Below are positions 36,816 to 46,210 of a stretch of DNA of 64,000 nucleotides, in pieces. Every line of letters starts with the position of its first letter. The first letter of the stretch is position 1. The DNA comes from Streptomyces griseofuscus (GTDB lineage Bacteria > Actinomycetota > Actinomycetes > Streptomycetales > Streptomycetaceae): assembly GCF_014673495.1 (NCBI RefSeq), contig NZ_CP051006.1:2232001-2296000 (forward strand), in the 5' to 3' direction. Under the pieces are notes generated by a model. The model saw nothing but the letters and a program-made list of their open reading frames with translations, ran no database searches and was not told where the DNA came from. The translations under genes and the position numbers were made by a program.

Positions 36816-38873
36816 CGGGTACGACCGCCTCGCCGCAGCCCGGACCGAGGAGTTCACCGACCTGTTCCGCGAGGCCATCACCGAGGAGTCGGCGCGGTGG
36901 CCCGCCTGCATCAGATGCTCGAAACCGCCTCCGAGTGGTGTCGCACCCACGGTGCCCGAAGCAGCGCGTCCGAGCTGGACGCCATCGCCTCCCGGCTGAC
37001 CGACCTCGGCGAGGAGTTGCATCTCGTCGCGGAGAACGTCGACCACGAGATCCGCTTTCGGTCGCACCAAGCGGCAGCAGGGGTCCGCTTCTCGCCAGCG
37101 GCGTCGGCCCGGGGAACTTCCCCCGGCCAGCAGAGCGACGCTCCGGCTCCGGTCCCGCCATCCGTCACGCGCTCGCTGCCGCATTCGCGGTGAGGCACCC
37201 GTACAGAAACGAGTAACGCCATGCCTACTTCTCCCGACTCCTCCGCCACCCCTGACCGCCGGCCGCAAGATGCCGACGAGCGGGCGGCATGGCGGGCGCG
37301 TGTCCAGGCCCTGGCCTCCGCCGCCGACGGCATCAGGCACGAGATCCGGTACGGCGGCGGCGAACAGCCGCCGCGCCCGGCGCCGTCGTCCCGCGGCGCC
37401 CGACCAGTGGGCCAGTCGCGAGCGGCTGAGAAGGGCGTGCCGATCATCGGGGCCCAGGGCCCAGGACACGTCCGGCACCAGGTCCGTGAGCAGGCGCACG
37501 GCACGCTTGCTCCCACCGGCCCGGCCCGTCCACTGCGCCAGGTTCATACGCCCGGTGAAGGTCTCGCGGTCTTCCGCGCCCAGGACGCGGGACAGATCGG
37601 GTATGAGTTCACCGGTCAGCCGCGCCGCCGCGGCCGGGTCACTGGCCTCCCCGGTCCAACGAGCCAGCCGGCCTCGGCCGATGAGGGTCTCGCGGTCGTC
37701 GGGGCCCAGGACGCGCACAAGGTCGGTAAGGACGGAGGTGGTCAGGCTCAGCGCCTCATGATGTCTGCCTGACTCGCCCATCCAGTAGGCGAGTTGACTC
37801 TGGCCCACGAGCGTGGCTCGGTGGTGCGGTCCGAGCACGCGCGTCATGTCACTGACTGCCGCGGTGGACAGTCTGAGCGCCTCGTCGGTGTCCCCCTCAC
37901 GCCCGGTCCAGTAGGCGAGGTTGATCCGCCCGACGAGGGTGGCCGGATCGTCCGGCCCCAGCGTCCGGGTGAGATCGGGCACCACTTCATTCAGCAGACG
38001 CATGGCCTCGCCGGTCTGGCCTTCCTCACCAAGGCGGCGGCCGAGGTCCCAGCGGGCCAGCAGCCCTTCCCGGGTGCCGGGAGGTCCGCCCACGTCGGCG
38101 TCGCTGACCGGTCCGCGTCTGGCACGTGGGCGGGGCCGAGTCAGGATCAGGAACTCCGCGGTGTCCGTTCCGCATTGCTGGGGCTCCGGCAGACCCTTGG
38201 CCGGCAGCACCCGCTTGAGGTGCCGAAACAATGCGCCCAGCGTGACCTCGGCCGAGGACGTAGTGGGGATGCCGTCTCGCAGGGTGAGCAACAGTTCGCC
38301 CGTGAACGCGGTGTGCCGTTCGCCGTCCTGGAACCGGGCGGGCTCATTGGCGGCTGCCGACGTCAACGTATAGGTACCCGTGATCTCCATCTGGTCGATG
38401 AGCGGCTCGTACGTTCCGGACAGTCCACCTGTGATGGCACGCCCGGAGAAACAGCAGTCGAGGATGAGCACTCGGTTGCGCGCCGGGGTGGCCAGAAATG
38501 CCTCGCGGATTCCCTGGAACGGGAAGGCCGTGAACGACGGTGCCTCGCTGACGGACTTGGACAGCCCGAGATACAACTCGCGCCGCTCGTGGCCGATCAG
38601 GCCGTGCCCCGCGTAGTAGACGAGAAAGACGTCCTCGGCCTGGCGGGCAGCCTCCAGCAGCGGCAGTCCGAGATCCCTCGGCGTGGCAGCATCGATAACA
38701 GTGCGAGTGGATTCCGTGGAGAAGGCTCCTGGCCGGCCTTCGGTAAGCAGTCGCTGAAGGTCACGGACGTTGTTGCGTACGGCCGGGACACCGGGCAGCA
38801 GGGCATCCTCGGTGTACTCCGCTGTACCGACCAGAACAGCGCGTGAACGAGCTGGGTCGGGTGGGCGCATCAT
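36645..38873 (-). CDS. EACC1-associated caspase with TPR-like repeats, C-terminus truncated
   Basis: A 742-codon frame. Residues 10-250 are a caspase-fold peptidase: DVFLVYYAGHGLIGHE with His90 and RVLILDCCFSGRA with Cys141, the usual catalytic dyad. Residues 280-500 hold about five repeats of the pattern LTR(V/T)LGPDD..TL.GR..LA.WTG, TPR-like and probably a sensor. After about residue 505 (near 37358) the frame runs antisense through the conjugation-gene fragments and looks unnatural, so the end is probably a junction artefact. It starts 2 bases after the EACC1 gene. Family role: suicide protease in conflict systems. Confidence 0.82.
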   Translation of the reverse strand: MMRPPDPARSRAVLVGTAEYTEDALLPGVPAVRNNVRDLQRLLTEGRPGAFSTESTRTVIDAATPRDLGLPLLEAARQAEDVFLVYYAGHGLIGHERRELYLGLSKSVSEAPSFTAFPFQGIREAFLATPARNRVLILDCCFSGRAITGGLSGTYEPLIDQMEITGTYTLTSAAANEPARFQDGERHTAFTGELLLTLRDGIPTTSSAEVTLGALFRHLKRVLPAKGLPEPQQCGTDTAEFLILTRPRPRARRGPVSDADVGGPPGTREGLLARWDLGRRLGEEGQTGEAMRLLNEVVPDLTRTLGPDDPATLVGRINLAYWTGREGDTDEALRLSTAAVSDMTRVLGPHHRATLVGQSQLAYWMGESGRHHEALSLTTSVLTDLVRVLGPDDRETLIGRGRLARWTGEASDPAAAARLTGELIPDLSRVLGAEDRETFTGRMNLAQWTGRAGGSKRAVRLLTDLVPDVSWALGPDDRHALLSRSRLAHWSGAAGRRRRARRLFAAAVPDLVPDAVGGGGQGLDTRPPCRPLVGILRPAVRGGGGVGRSRHGVTRFCTGASPRMRQRARDGWRDRSRSVALLAGGSSPGRRRWREADPCCRLVRPKADLVVDVLRDEMQLLAEVGQPGGDGVQLGRAASGTVGATPLGGGFEHLMQAGHRADSSVMASRNRSVNSSVRAAARRSYPSVAGMPLSGLAAGPVVGRRWGGVASSTAPNREPVTPRRLTAAPPCAAWKLRNRQLR
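36697..37193 (+). pseudogene. Small element gene in two overlapping frames
   Basis: The first frame (36697-36999) gives ATDGYDRLAAARTEEFTDLF then REAITEESARW. The second (36897-37193) continues with MARLHQMLETASEWCRTHG, then IASRLTDLGEELHLVAENVD and HEIRFRSHQ. The two parts look like one helical protein broken by a shift near 36890-36900. Alternatively they are two coupled genes, the second starting at the GTG at 36894-36896. Function unknown. Confidence 0.5.
37221..37350 (+). pseudogene. 5' fragment of an element gene cut by the caspase module
   Basis: ATG at 37221 opens a plausible frame, RRPQDADERAAWRARVQALA then SAADGIRHEIRYGG, which loses coding character near 37350. There the opposite strand becomes the caspase gene. 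I read this as the left junction of the inserted cargo. Confidence 0.45.
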
Positions 38874-38875
38874 GC

Positions 38876-39301
38876 TCAGCCCTCCGCTTCGGACGCCTCA
38901 CCGAGAGCGGGGGCGGCTCCACCGGAGACAGCCTCCCTGCCCGTATCCGTGTCCGAATGCAGCGCCGTGCGCAGCAGTTTCTCGACCGCGTCAAGATTCT
39001 TCGCGTACTGGACCGTCAGTTCCGTACGTGTTCCGTCGGGGGCGACCACTTTGACCCGTACTGTGCTGCGGCGCGGCTGGCGCACGTAGACCGCGACCGC
39101 CCTGGCCAGTGCCGTCAGTGCACCTCCGGTGCCGACCGCCACGATGAGGGTGTCGCTCCAGGCGCCCAGTTCGCCCGCATCGGGTGCGGACGGCGGAACC
39201 TGCACCCGTCCACGCAACAGTGCCTCGTCGCTGAGCCAATCTCTGAGATCCGCAAGGGAGTCGGGCCCTTCGGGGCCGTCCACCGCCAGCAGGGATCGCA
39301 T
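38876..39301 (-). CDS. Effector-associated constant component EACC1
   Basis: A 141-aa protein. I chose the ATG of MRSLLAVDGPEGPDSL; the frame opens 25 codons earlier. The pattern LRDWLSDEALLRGRV, then GELGAWSDTLIVAVGTGGAL, TALARAVAVYVRQ and VKVVAPDGTRTELTVQ matches EACC1, which contains a short hydrophobic helix and is found beside caspase, trypsin or other effectors in actinobacterial conflict loci. The caspase gene follows 2 bases after the stop, so the pair forms one operon. Confidence 0.82.
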   Translation of the reverse strand: MRSLLAVDGPEGPDSLADLRDWLSDEALLRGRVQVPPSAPDAGELGAWSDTLIVAVGTGGALTALARAVAVYVRQPRRSTVRVKVVAPDGTRTELTVQYAKNLDAVEKLLRTALHSDTDTGREAVSGGAAPALGEASEAEG

Positions 39302-39712
39302 GGCAAACCGCCTATCCACCGCACGCCTTTCCTCATCGGGCCCGCAGATGGGCGGCCCCCCTGTGCTCTTCCTCACATTAGTGTGCCACTTCGGAAATCG
39401 TGGGAGAGCCGAAAGAACGCGCTACGCCACCCGGAACTCCTCCACCTCCTCCGTATCTGACCCGCTCCGCCTTCGGCTGCGCTGCGTGCTGGACTTCGCC
39501 CACCCTGGACTGGTCGCCCTGCCTCTTCGGGCCAGGTGGCGTACGAGTGAGGAGATCCATCGAGCAGCTGTGGAGTCACCCCGAGTACTGGGTGGCCGTT
39601 TCAAAGAGCGTCATCATCGTAGGGAGTCTGTCGGCTCGCTCATGAGGGACAACGCTCCACGGGAACACACTCTGAAAGTACCGGGGATTGCCGGCTGGCG
39701 CCTGGTGGCTGC
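39302..39712. other. Intergenic, no gene recognised
   Basis: About 410 bases between EACC1 and the recombinase fragment. A 60-codon minus-strand frame ending EEVEEFRVA (39422-39604) looks faintly coding but has no start context I trust. It should contain the EACC1 promoter. Confidence 0.4.
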
Positions 39713-40150
39713 TCATCGGCAGCTGACGTCTGCGGCGTACTCGGCGCCGAAGCCTTGGCTTTCGCGGGTCCAGTTGTCTCCAGTGCTCTGGTGGAACCCG
39801 AGCAGTCGGCTCATGACGACGGCGGTCAGCTCCGAGGCGATGTCCATCAGCGACGCGTGGCGCGCGAGCTGAGGCGGGACGCCGATCGCCTTCAGGCGCC
39901 TGCCGAGGGTGTGTGGGTCGATCGGCTGTCCAGGGTAGATGCTGTGGAACAGCCACTTGGGTTCCTCTAGCGGGACGGTGGCCGCGCGACCGTCGCGGCG
40001 CTCGGCGAGCTGGCGGATCAGGTCGTCCAGGGGCGCGGGGATCTCGACGGGGACTCGCCCGAGCTTGAGAGCGAGCGTGTCGCCACGGTCGGCGATGTGC
40101 TCGGTGGTGAGGCGGCTGATGCGGCCGACGGGCTGGGCGAACAGGCACCT
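39713..40150 (-). pseudogene. C-terminal fragment of a tyrosine-recombinase-like protein
   Basis: The frame ending at the TGA at 39713-39715 reads CLFAQPVGRISRLTTEHIAD, then LDDLIRQLAERRDGR, KWLFHSIYPGQPIDPHTLGR and LARHASLMDIASELTAVVM, then FHQSTGDNWTRESQGF. It resembles the C-terminal half of site-specific integrase-like proteins on actinomycete plasmids. There is no start codon, and the frame stops abruptly at about 40150 where a relaxase fragment begins on the other strand. This is probably the right junction of the caspase cargo. Confidence 0.6.
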
Positions 40151-40429
40151 GGCACTGCGCGATCCGCAACACCACCGGCCAGGAACTCGATGACGACGAC
40201 TGGTTCGAGCTGACGCACGAGATCCTCGACGTCACCGGCATCGGGCCGGACGACGACCCGGCGGCCTGCCGGTGGGCGGCCCTGCGTCACACCAGCGACG
40301 GGACTCGACATCGTCGCCACCGTCATCCGCCAGGACGGCCGCTGGGCCCGGCTGCACAACGACGCGTACTTCGCGCGCTCCGCCTGCTCGGACTACGCCT
40401 ACTACCAGGGCCTCGACGAGCCGCGGTGA
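40151..40429 (+). pseudogene. Relaxase N-domain fragment, frameshifted
   Basis: Reads WHCAIRNTTGQELDDDDWFE then ILDVTGIGPDDDPAACRWAA and LRHTS, shifts near 40300, and continues GLDIVATVIRQDGRWARLHN to YYQGLDEPR. It matches residues 81-165 of the intact relaxase at 56018-57787 (WHCSVRTDPGDR..., CRWVAVRHADDHIHILAT). It has no start and begins at the recombinase-fragment junction. Confidence 0.65.
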
Positions 40430-40547
40430 CCTCAGGCATCTATCACCCATCTCCGGCCGGGCCAAATCGCGGATTTCGCGGATCTTCTCTCCCCGACGGC
40501 CCGGCCACCCGGGCTCCCGTTCACCACTCCCCTTCGAGGTAGACGCC

Positions 40548-42023
40548 GTGATCGCCCACCTGCAGCGCGCCAGCCACACCGCCAGCCTGCTTGAGTATCT
40601 GTACGGGCCGGGCGAGCGCGGCAACCACACCAACCCCCGCCTGATCGCGGGGGACGGCCACGGCGCCCCGATCGAGATGCCCGCCCAGCCCGACGCGCTG
40701 GCGTACCTGGCCCACGCCCTGGACGCACCCGTCGAGCGCCTCGGGGCCCGAGCGCCCGAGCGGCCGGTGTGGGTCTGCTCGGTCCGCTCCGATCCCCGGC
40801 ACCCCGCCCTGGCCGACTCGCAGTGGGCCGAGGTGGCCCGCCGGGTGGTGGCGGCCACCGGCATCGCCCCGGAGGGCGATCCGGACGCCTGCCGGTGGAT
40901 CGCCGTGCGCAACCAGGCCCGCCTGGTGCACGTCGTGGCCACCCTCGCCCGCGAGGACGGCGGCGTCCACCACGCCTACCGCGACGCCTTCCACCTGCAG
41001 ACCGAGTGCCACCGCATCGCCACCGAACTCGGCCACGTGCCCCCGGCCCCACGCCCAACGCCCCGCGCCCAGGAGACCCACGTGCCTGCCCCCAACATCA
41101 CCATCAACATCGAGCCCAGCGGCAGCGTCTCGGCGAAAGGCGCCAGCGACGACCTGTCCGCCACGCTCCTCAAGCACGCCGGTTTCCAGCAGATCGAGGA
41201 CTGGTACGGCCGACGCCACCGCCTGGCGACCACCACGCCGCAGGCTCAGCGCCACGCCATCGCCTCCCACGCAGCCGAGATGCTCCGCGCCGCCCGGTTC
41301 AGCGTCGACCTGGACCCCGACCTCGTCACGAGCCGGTTGACCACCCCGGCCCACCCGCTCGGGCTCTACACCGCCGGAGCCGAAGTCCTGCGGCTGACTG
41401 ACCAGATCAGGGCCGCCGAGAACGGTGCCGGCCTTGAGCAGGCGGTCGATCACCTCCTTCATCCCGAGCACGGCGTCCTGGAACGCCTCCGGGAAGCGCT
41501 GGAGACGGCAGGCGAACAGATCACCGACCTCGACGACGAGGCGTATGCGCTCGCCGACCGGTTCGGCTTCGCTGCGGAGTTCGTCAGCGCAGCGCAGTCC
41601 GAACTCATCGGAGCGGGACACGAATTGCACCGTATCGGCTACTCGCAGCAGGACCGCGCCGAGGCTCAGACGCAGTCCCCCGCCACGCCCGACGCCCGAA
41701 ACGCGGCTCTCGCCACGTCGCCTGCAGCGGACAAGGCCAAGGCGTCTTCGGCACTCGGAACTCCGTCTCCGGGAGACGGTACAGCCGCACCCCCGCCGCA
41801 AGTACCTGCCCTACGGACCAGGGAACTACGCAGGGACGTTCTCGGCGACGACGCGGTCGCGGATACCCAACCGTCCGCCGTCCAGAACCCGGAAGCGGAC
41901 CGGCAGCAAGCCGCCCGCCTCTTCTCCCCGCACGCCGCCATCCAGGGGACCGCGCCCTCCGCTGGCGCGACGTCCGAACCGCCTGCCAGCACCCCACCGC
42001 CCCGGTCACCGCGCACCCGATGA
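40548..42023 (+). CDS. Degenerate relaxase-like mobilisation protein
   Basis: A 491-aa protein starting at GTG 40548 with GAGGTAG upstream. Residues 1-170 parallel the relaxase domain at 57787 (LLEYLYGPGERGNHTNPRL, VWVCSVRSDPRH, GDPDACRWIAVRNQ), but the metal-binding triad is lost: RHADDHIHIL of the intact enzyme is RNQARLVHVV here. The middle is helical (LSATLLKHAGFQQIEDWYGR, LERLREALETAGEQITDLD), and the end is Pro/Ala-rich. It may be an accessory DNA-processing or recruitment protein without nicking activity. It lies 106 bases before the VirD4 gene. Confidence 0.65.
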   Translation: MIAHLQRASHTASLLEYLYGPGERGNHTNPRLIAGDGHGAPIEMPAQPDALAYLAHALDAPVERLGARAPERPVWVCSVRSDPRHPALADSQWAEVARRVVAATGIAPEGDPDACRWIAVRNQARLVHVVATLAREDGGVHHAYRDAFHLQTECHRIATELGHVPPAPRPTPRAQETHVPAPNITINIEPSGSVSAKGASDDLSATLLKHAGFQQIEDWYGRRHRLATTTPQAQRHAIASHAAEMLRAARFSVDLDPDLVTSRLTTPAHPLGLYTAGAEVLRLTDQIRAAENGAGLEQAVDHLLHPEHGVLERLREALETAGEQITDLDDEAYALADRFGFAAEFVSAAQSELIGAGHELHRIGYSQQDRAEAQTQSPATPDARNAALATSPAADKAKASSALGTPSPGDGTAAPPPQVPALRTRELRRDVLGDDAVADTQPSAVQNPEADRQQAARLFSPHAAIQGTAPSAGATSEPPASTPPPRSPRTR

Positions 42024-42128
42024 TCTCGACCACCGACCCCTTCCCGGAGCAGGAGCTGCCCCGATGACCAGCAGAAGAGCGCCGCGCGCCCCGGCCCGCC
42101 TCGTCCGCTCTCCCTCCTTGGATCCGCC

Positions 42129-43931
42129 ATGCCCACCCCGCGTACCAGCGCGCCCTCGACCACCACCGGCTCCGACGCGCTCCTCTACCTCCTGTTCGGC
42201 GTCCTCGGCGCCCCCATCGCCTTCGGCTCCCTGGCCTGGCTGACCGGCAACCTCACCAACGCTCTCGTCGGCACCGGCCCCTGGGCGCCGTTCAAGGCCG
42301 CCGACGCCCTGCTGCACCCCGACGTGCTGTGGCCACACCTGAGCTCCACCGCCCTGCTGGTCGGCGCGCGACTCGTCCCCGGCCTGCTCTCCGTCTGCCT
42401 CACCGTCACCGGCCTGGTTCTGTGGCTGCGGCTGCGCGGCGGCCCGAAGAACGGCCTCGCCCGCAAGCAAGATCTCGCCCCACTGATGGACAAGGAGATC
42501 ACCGCAAAGGCGAAGAGCCTGCGGCCGAGTCTGTCCGATCTCAAACAGAAAGAGGTCACTCCCGCCGACCGCGGGATCCTCCTCGGCACGCACTCCCCGG
42601 GCCGAGGCGAGGTCCGCGCCTCCTGGGAGGACGTGATCGTCGCGATCATGGCCCCGCGCTCCGGCAAGACGTCCGGGCTGGCGATCCCCGCGATCCTCGC
42701 CGCTCCCGGCCCGGTGCTGCTGACCTCGAACAAGGCGGCGAACGACGCCTTCACTGCGACAGTGGACGCCCGCGCCAAGGTCGGCACGATCTGGACGCTC
42801 GACCCGCAGCAGATCGCACACCACCCGCGCGAGATGTGGTGGGACATCCTGGCCGACGCCCGCGACCTGGCCGGGGCGAAACGTTTGGCCGGGCACTTCG
42901 TCGCCGCCAGCGTCGACGAATCCAGCGGCTCCGACTTCTGGTCCACCGCCGCAAGCAACACGCTGGGCGCGCTGTTCCTGGCCGCCGCCAGCCATCGGCG
43001 CCCGATCACCGATGTCCTGGCCTGGCTCGCCTCCCCCGCTGACCGCACTCCGGTGGACCTGCTCACCGACGCCGGCCACGACGCGGTCGCCGCCCAGCTC
43101 CAGGGCACCGTCAGCGGAGCCACGGAAACCCGTGACGGCATCTACGAGACCGCGCGGCAGTACGCGAGCTGCCTGCTCGCCCCGGACGTCGCCGCCTGGG
43201 TCACCCCCGACAAGCACCTTCCCGAGTTCAAGCCCTACGCGTTCGCCACCTCCCGCGACACGTTGTACCTGCTCAGCAAGGACGGCGGCGGCTCGGCATC
43301 CGCGATCATCGCCGCGGTGGCCGACGCGGTGATGCGCGCGGCCGTGGTCGTCGCCGAGCGCTCCGGCGGGCGGCTCGACCCGCCCGCCCTGTGCGTCCTC
43401 GACGAGGCCGCCAACGTCTGCAAGATCTCCGATCTCCCGGACCTCTACAGCCACCTGGGCTCACGGGGCGTGATCCCGATGACGATCCTGCAGTCCTACC
43501 GACAGGGCCAGCGGTGCTGGGGCGAGGCCGGCATGGACGCACTCTGGTCCGCCGCCACGATCAAGATCATCGGAAGTGGCATCGACGACGCCGACTTCGC
43601 CGACCGTCTGAGCAGGCAGGTCGGTGACCACGACGTGCAGACGACGTCGGTGTCGACCAGCGACGGCGGCAAGTCCACCTCGGTGAGCATGCGCACCGAG
43701 CGGATCCTGCCCCCCGACGCGATCCGCGCGCTCCCCAAGGGGAAGGCGCTGTTGCTCGCCACTGGTATCCGGGTGGCGATGCTCGACCTGCGGCCCTGGT
43801 ACAAGGAGCCCGCCGCCAAGGTGGTCGGTCCGGCCTCGGCCCGCGCGACGAAGGCCATCACGGAGCGGGCCATCGCCAAGTCACTGGGCCGCGACGATTC
43901 GGGCTGTCGGCATGAGCGCTTCAACGCGTAA
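42129..43931 (+). CDS. VirD4/TraD-like coupling ATPase
   Basis: A 600-aa membrane-anchored ATPase. Two N-terminal hydrophobic segments lie within residues 15-105. Walker A is IVAIMAPRSGKTSGLAIPAI near residue 175, and Walker B is ALCVLDEAANVCKISDLPDL near 423, followed by ILQSYRQGQRCWG. It recruits the relaxase-DNA complex to the secretion channel, working with VirB4 at 35130. SD-like bases are weak before the ATG at 42129. Confidence 0.9.
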   Translation: MPTPRTSAPSTTTGSDALLYLLFGVLGAPIAFGSLAWLTGNLTNALVGTGPWAPFKAADALLHPDVLWPHLSSTALLVGARLVPGLLSVCLTVTGLVLWLRLRGGPKNGLARKQDLAPLMDKEITAKAKSLRPSLSDLKQKEVTPADRGILLGTHSPGRGEVRASWEDVIVAIMAPRSGKTSGLAIPAILAAPGPVLLTSNKAANDAFTATVDARAKVGTIWTLDPQQIAHHPREMWWDILADARDLAGAKRLAGHFVAASVDESSGSDFWSTAASNTLGALFLAAASHRRPITDVLAWLASPADRTPVDLLTDAGHDAVAAQLQGTVSGATETRDGIYETARQYASCLLAPDVAAWVTPDKHLPEFKPYAFATSRDTLYLLSKDGGGSASAIIAAVADAVMRAAVVVAERSGGRLDPPALCVLDEAANVCKISDLPDLYSHLGSRGVIPMTILQSYRQGQRCWGEAGMDALWSAATIKIIGSGIDDADFADRLSRQVGDHDVQTTSVSTSDGGKSTSVSMRTERILPPDAIRALPKGKALLLATGIRVAMLDLRPWYKEPAAKVVGPASARATKAITERAIAKSLGRDDSGCRHERFNA

Positions 43932-44157
43932 CTGCACCTCAGTCGCCGGCCTCTGGACCAGGCACCGATCGACCGGGTCACCGCCCACGAGTGGTCCGGA
44001 CGTCAGGGCGACATCTTCGACGCGCCCGCGGACGCCGAACTGGAGAACGGCGATCCGGACGGCTGCTCGCCCTGGTCCTGCCCCTCCGGCACCCCCGTCC
44101 AGGCCGACGTCGACCTCACGGCCTGCCCCTCCCCTCTACCTGCTCAGGAGCCCCCTC

Positions 44158-44403
44158 GTGTCCTCGCGCACTCCGTCCCCTCCTCCGACGCATTCCGAAC
44201 GTCTCGGCCGGTCACCGGTCGTCCGACGCGGTGGCCAGTGGTGGCTGGTCACCGGTTCCGGCCCGATCCTCGCCACCGATCCGACGTTCACCGGCGAGCT
44301 GGACCGCTTCGCCGACGCGATGACCGCCGCCTACCAGGCCGTCGCCGATCTCCGCTCCCAGCAGGACAACCCGCCGACTCCCCACCCCGGGTGGCGACGA
44401 TGA
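44158..44403 (+). CDS. Small conserved element protein
   Basis: An 81-aa protein. GTG at 44158 has AGGAG 7 bases upstream. It reads RSPVVRRGGQWWLVTGSGPI, then LDRFADAMTAAYQAVADLRS. Its stop overlaps the start of the DnaB-N gene as ATGA, so the two are coupled. Function unknown. The 226 bases upstream after the VirD4 gene show no certain gene. Confidence 0.55.
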   Translation: MSSRTPSPPPTHSERLGRSPVVRRGGQWWLVTGSGPILATDPTFTGELDRFADAMTAAYQAVADLRSQQDNPPTPHPGWRR

Positions 44404-45566
44404 ACCCGCTACTGAGTGCCGAGCAGGCGTTGCTCGGCTCGGTGCTGCTCGACCCCGGCCAGCTCGCGCACCTGGACTGGCTCGCGCCTGATCACTTCTA
44501 CCGGCCCATCCACCAGGCGCTGTTCGCCGCCATGCGCAAGCTCCGGACCAAGAACCATCCGGCCGTGGCGACCGGAGAACGCGTGCCGCTGTCCTGGGTG
44601 ACGGACGCCGTCGCCGAGGCCAGCAACCATGTCCGAGGGCTGACCGCCGTGTATCCCCACACCCTGATCTCGGCCTGCCCGCGACCCGACCACGCCCCGG
44701 TGTACGGCCGGATGGTGCTGGAGGGAGCGATCCACCGCAGCGTGACCGCGCACGCGATCCGCCTCCACCAGGCAGCCCGCGCCGACGCCCTCCATGGTGA
44801 GGTGGAAGGAGCGCTGCACCATGCGGACGTCCTGGCCGGGGTGCTCGAAGACCTCGCGCGCCGCTGGGGGTCCGAACCGCGCCCGGCCGCCCCGACGACG
44901 CCGCCGCCCACAGCTCCCGTCGCGCCGCCGTCGGTACGAGCGGAACAGGTCGCCGAGGACGAGCAGATCCTGCTGGCGGTCTTGGTCGAGCGGCCGAAGG
45001 CGATGGACGAAGTCGTCGGCTGGCTGCGACCCGGCGACTTCGCCGACCCCGCCCACGCCCAGCTCTACCGCTGCCTGGGAGCGCTGCACCACCGCGGCGA
45101 ACCCATCGACCGGATAACCGTGCTGTGGGAAGCCCAGCGGCGCGGTCTGCTCGCCGACGGCACGCTGACCACCGAACAGCTCACCGCCATCTACGACGGC
45201 GTCGGCCCCGGCAGCACCGAATGGCTCGGCGAGCAGATCATGCGTTCCTCCGTCGCCCGTACGGCCGCCGCCTCCGCCCGCGCCATCCGCGCCCTGGCCG
45301 AGAACGAGACCCTGGCCCCTGGACGGCTCATCAGCCACGCCCTGCACGCGCTCGGGCCGCTCGACAACGTGCGTGCCCGCTGGCAAGCCGCGAACGGCCA
45401 CCCCGCTCCGGCGCCGCCCGCGCCACCGACAGAGGGACCCCCGACCGCGCAGGTCCACGCCGCGCTCGCCCGCAGCATGGCGCGACCGGCCGCACGGCCC
45501 TCGGAATGCCCAGGCCCTCCCTCCACGTCATCAGCCGCACGACCGCCCTCGCGCGCCCACGGCTGA
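44400..45566 (+). CDS. DnaB N-terminal-domain replication protein
   Basis: A 388-aa protein with two DnaB-helicase N-terminal domains: residues 1-150 (SAEQALLGSVLLDPGQLAHL, FYRPIHQALFAAMRKL) and 180-300 (AEDEQILLAVLVERPKAMDE, DFADPAHAQLYRCLGALHHR). No RecA-like helicase domain follows, so it is not a helicase. It may bind primase or helicase loaders during replication of the element. The ATG overlaps the upstream stop. Confidence 0.75.
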   Translation: MNPLLSAEQALLGSVLLDPGQLAHLDWLAPDHFYRPIHQALFAAMRKLRTKNHPAVATGERVPLSWVTDAVAEASNHVRGLTAVYPHTLISACPRPDHAPVYGRMVLEGAIHRSVTAHAIRLHQAARADALHGEVEGALHHADVLAGVLEDLARRWGSEPRPAAPTTPPPTAPVAPPSVRAEQVAEDEQILLAVLVERPKAMDEVVGWLRPGDFADPAHAQLYRCLGALHHRGEPIDRITVLWEAQRRGLLADGTLTTEQLTAIYDGVGPGSTEWLGEQIMRSSVARTAAASARAIRALAENETLAPGRLISHALHALGPLDNVRARWQAANGHPAPAPPAPPTEGPPTAQVHAALARSMARPAARPSECPGPPSTSSAARPPSRAHG

Positions 45567-45624
45567 GCCGTCCTCACTCGCCCACCAACCCCGCCCATCC
45601 GACCGTCCCCCCTTGGAACGCCCC

Positions 45625-46209
45625 GTGGACAACACCCCACTCTCCGACGCCCTGGCCCTGCGCGCCACGGCGTCCGCCTTCGACGCCCAGCGCGGCAAGC
45701 TGCCGGTGCCGGGAGACCCCCACCGCTCACCCGACGTCGTCGCCGTCGCCCGCCAGATCTCCGAGCTCGGAAAGCTGGTCACCGCTCTGGGCGACGAGGT
45801 CCTCTTCCGCGCCGCTGACCAGGACCAGGCGCCCCACACCGCTCGCCTGATCACCAGCTTCGCCGCCGCCGTCGAGCCCGCCGGCGAAGCGGCTTCCGCC
45901 CTGGGAGCGGTGGCCCACCAGCTCGCCTTCCTGAACCAGACCGAAAGTCTGCGCGACCAGCCCGACGCCAGGGATGCCCGGGAGGCAGCAATACGGGTGG
46001 TGGAGGAAGCACTCGCCACCGCCGGCACGGCCCTGCACGACGGGGCCAACTCCCTGTACGCCGCATCGCCAACGATCTCTCCCCCGGCCGCGCGGCTCCA
46101 GGCCGCCCGCAGCCGGTCCGCGACCACGGCGCATTCTCCCGGGCCCCCGCCGCCCAACGTCACCACGGCGGTGGCGGCCCCCTCGGACCGAATCGCACGT
46201 GGCCGGTGA
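45625..46209 (+). CDS. Helical element protein of unknown function
   Basis: A 194-aa protein starting at GTG 45625. It is mostly helical (ALRATASAFDAQRGKL, VAVARQISELGKLVTALGDE, LITSFAAAVEPAGEAASALG, VVEEALATAGTALHDGANSL) with a Ser/Pro-rich end. No family was recognised. It follows the DnaB-N gene by about 60 bases in the same orientation. Confidence 0.5.
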   Translation: MDNTPLSDALALRATASAFDAQRGKLPVPGDPHRSPDVVAVARQISELGKLVTALGDEVLFRAADQDQAPHTARLITSFAAAVEPAGEAASALGAVAHQLAFLNQTESLRDQPDARDAREAAIRVVEEALATAGTALHDGANSLYAASPTISPPAARLQAARSRSATTAHSPGPPPPNVTTAVAAPSDRIARGR

Positions 46210-46210
46210 C

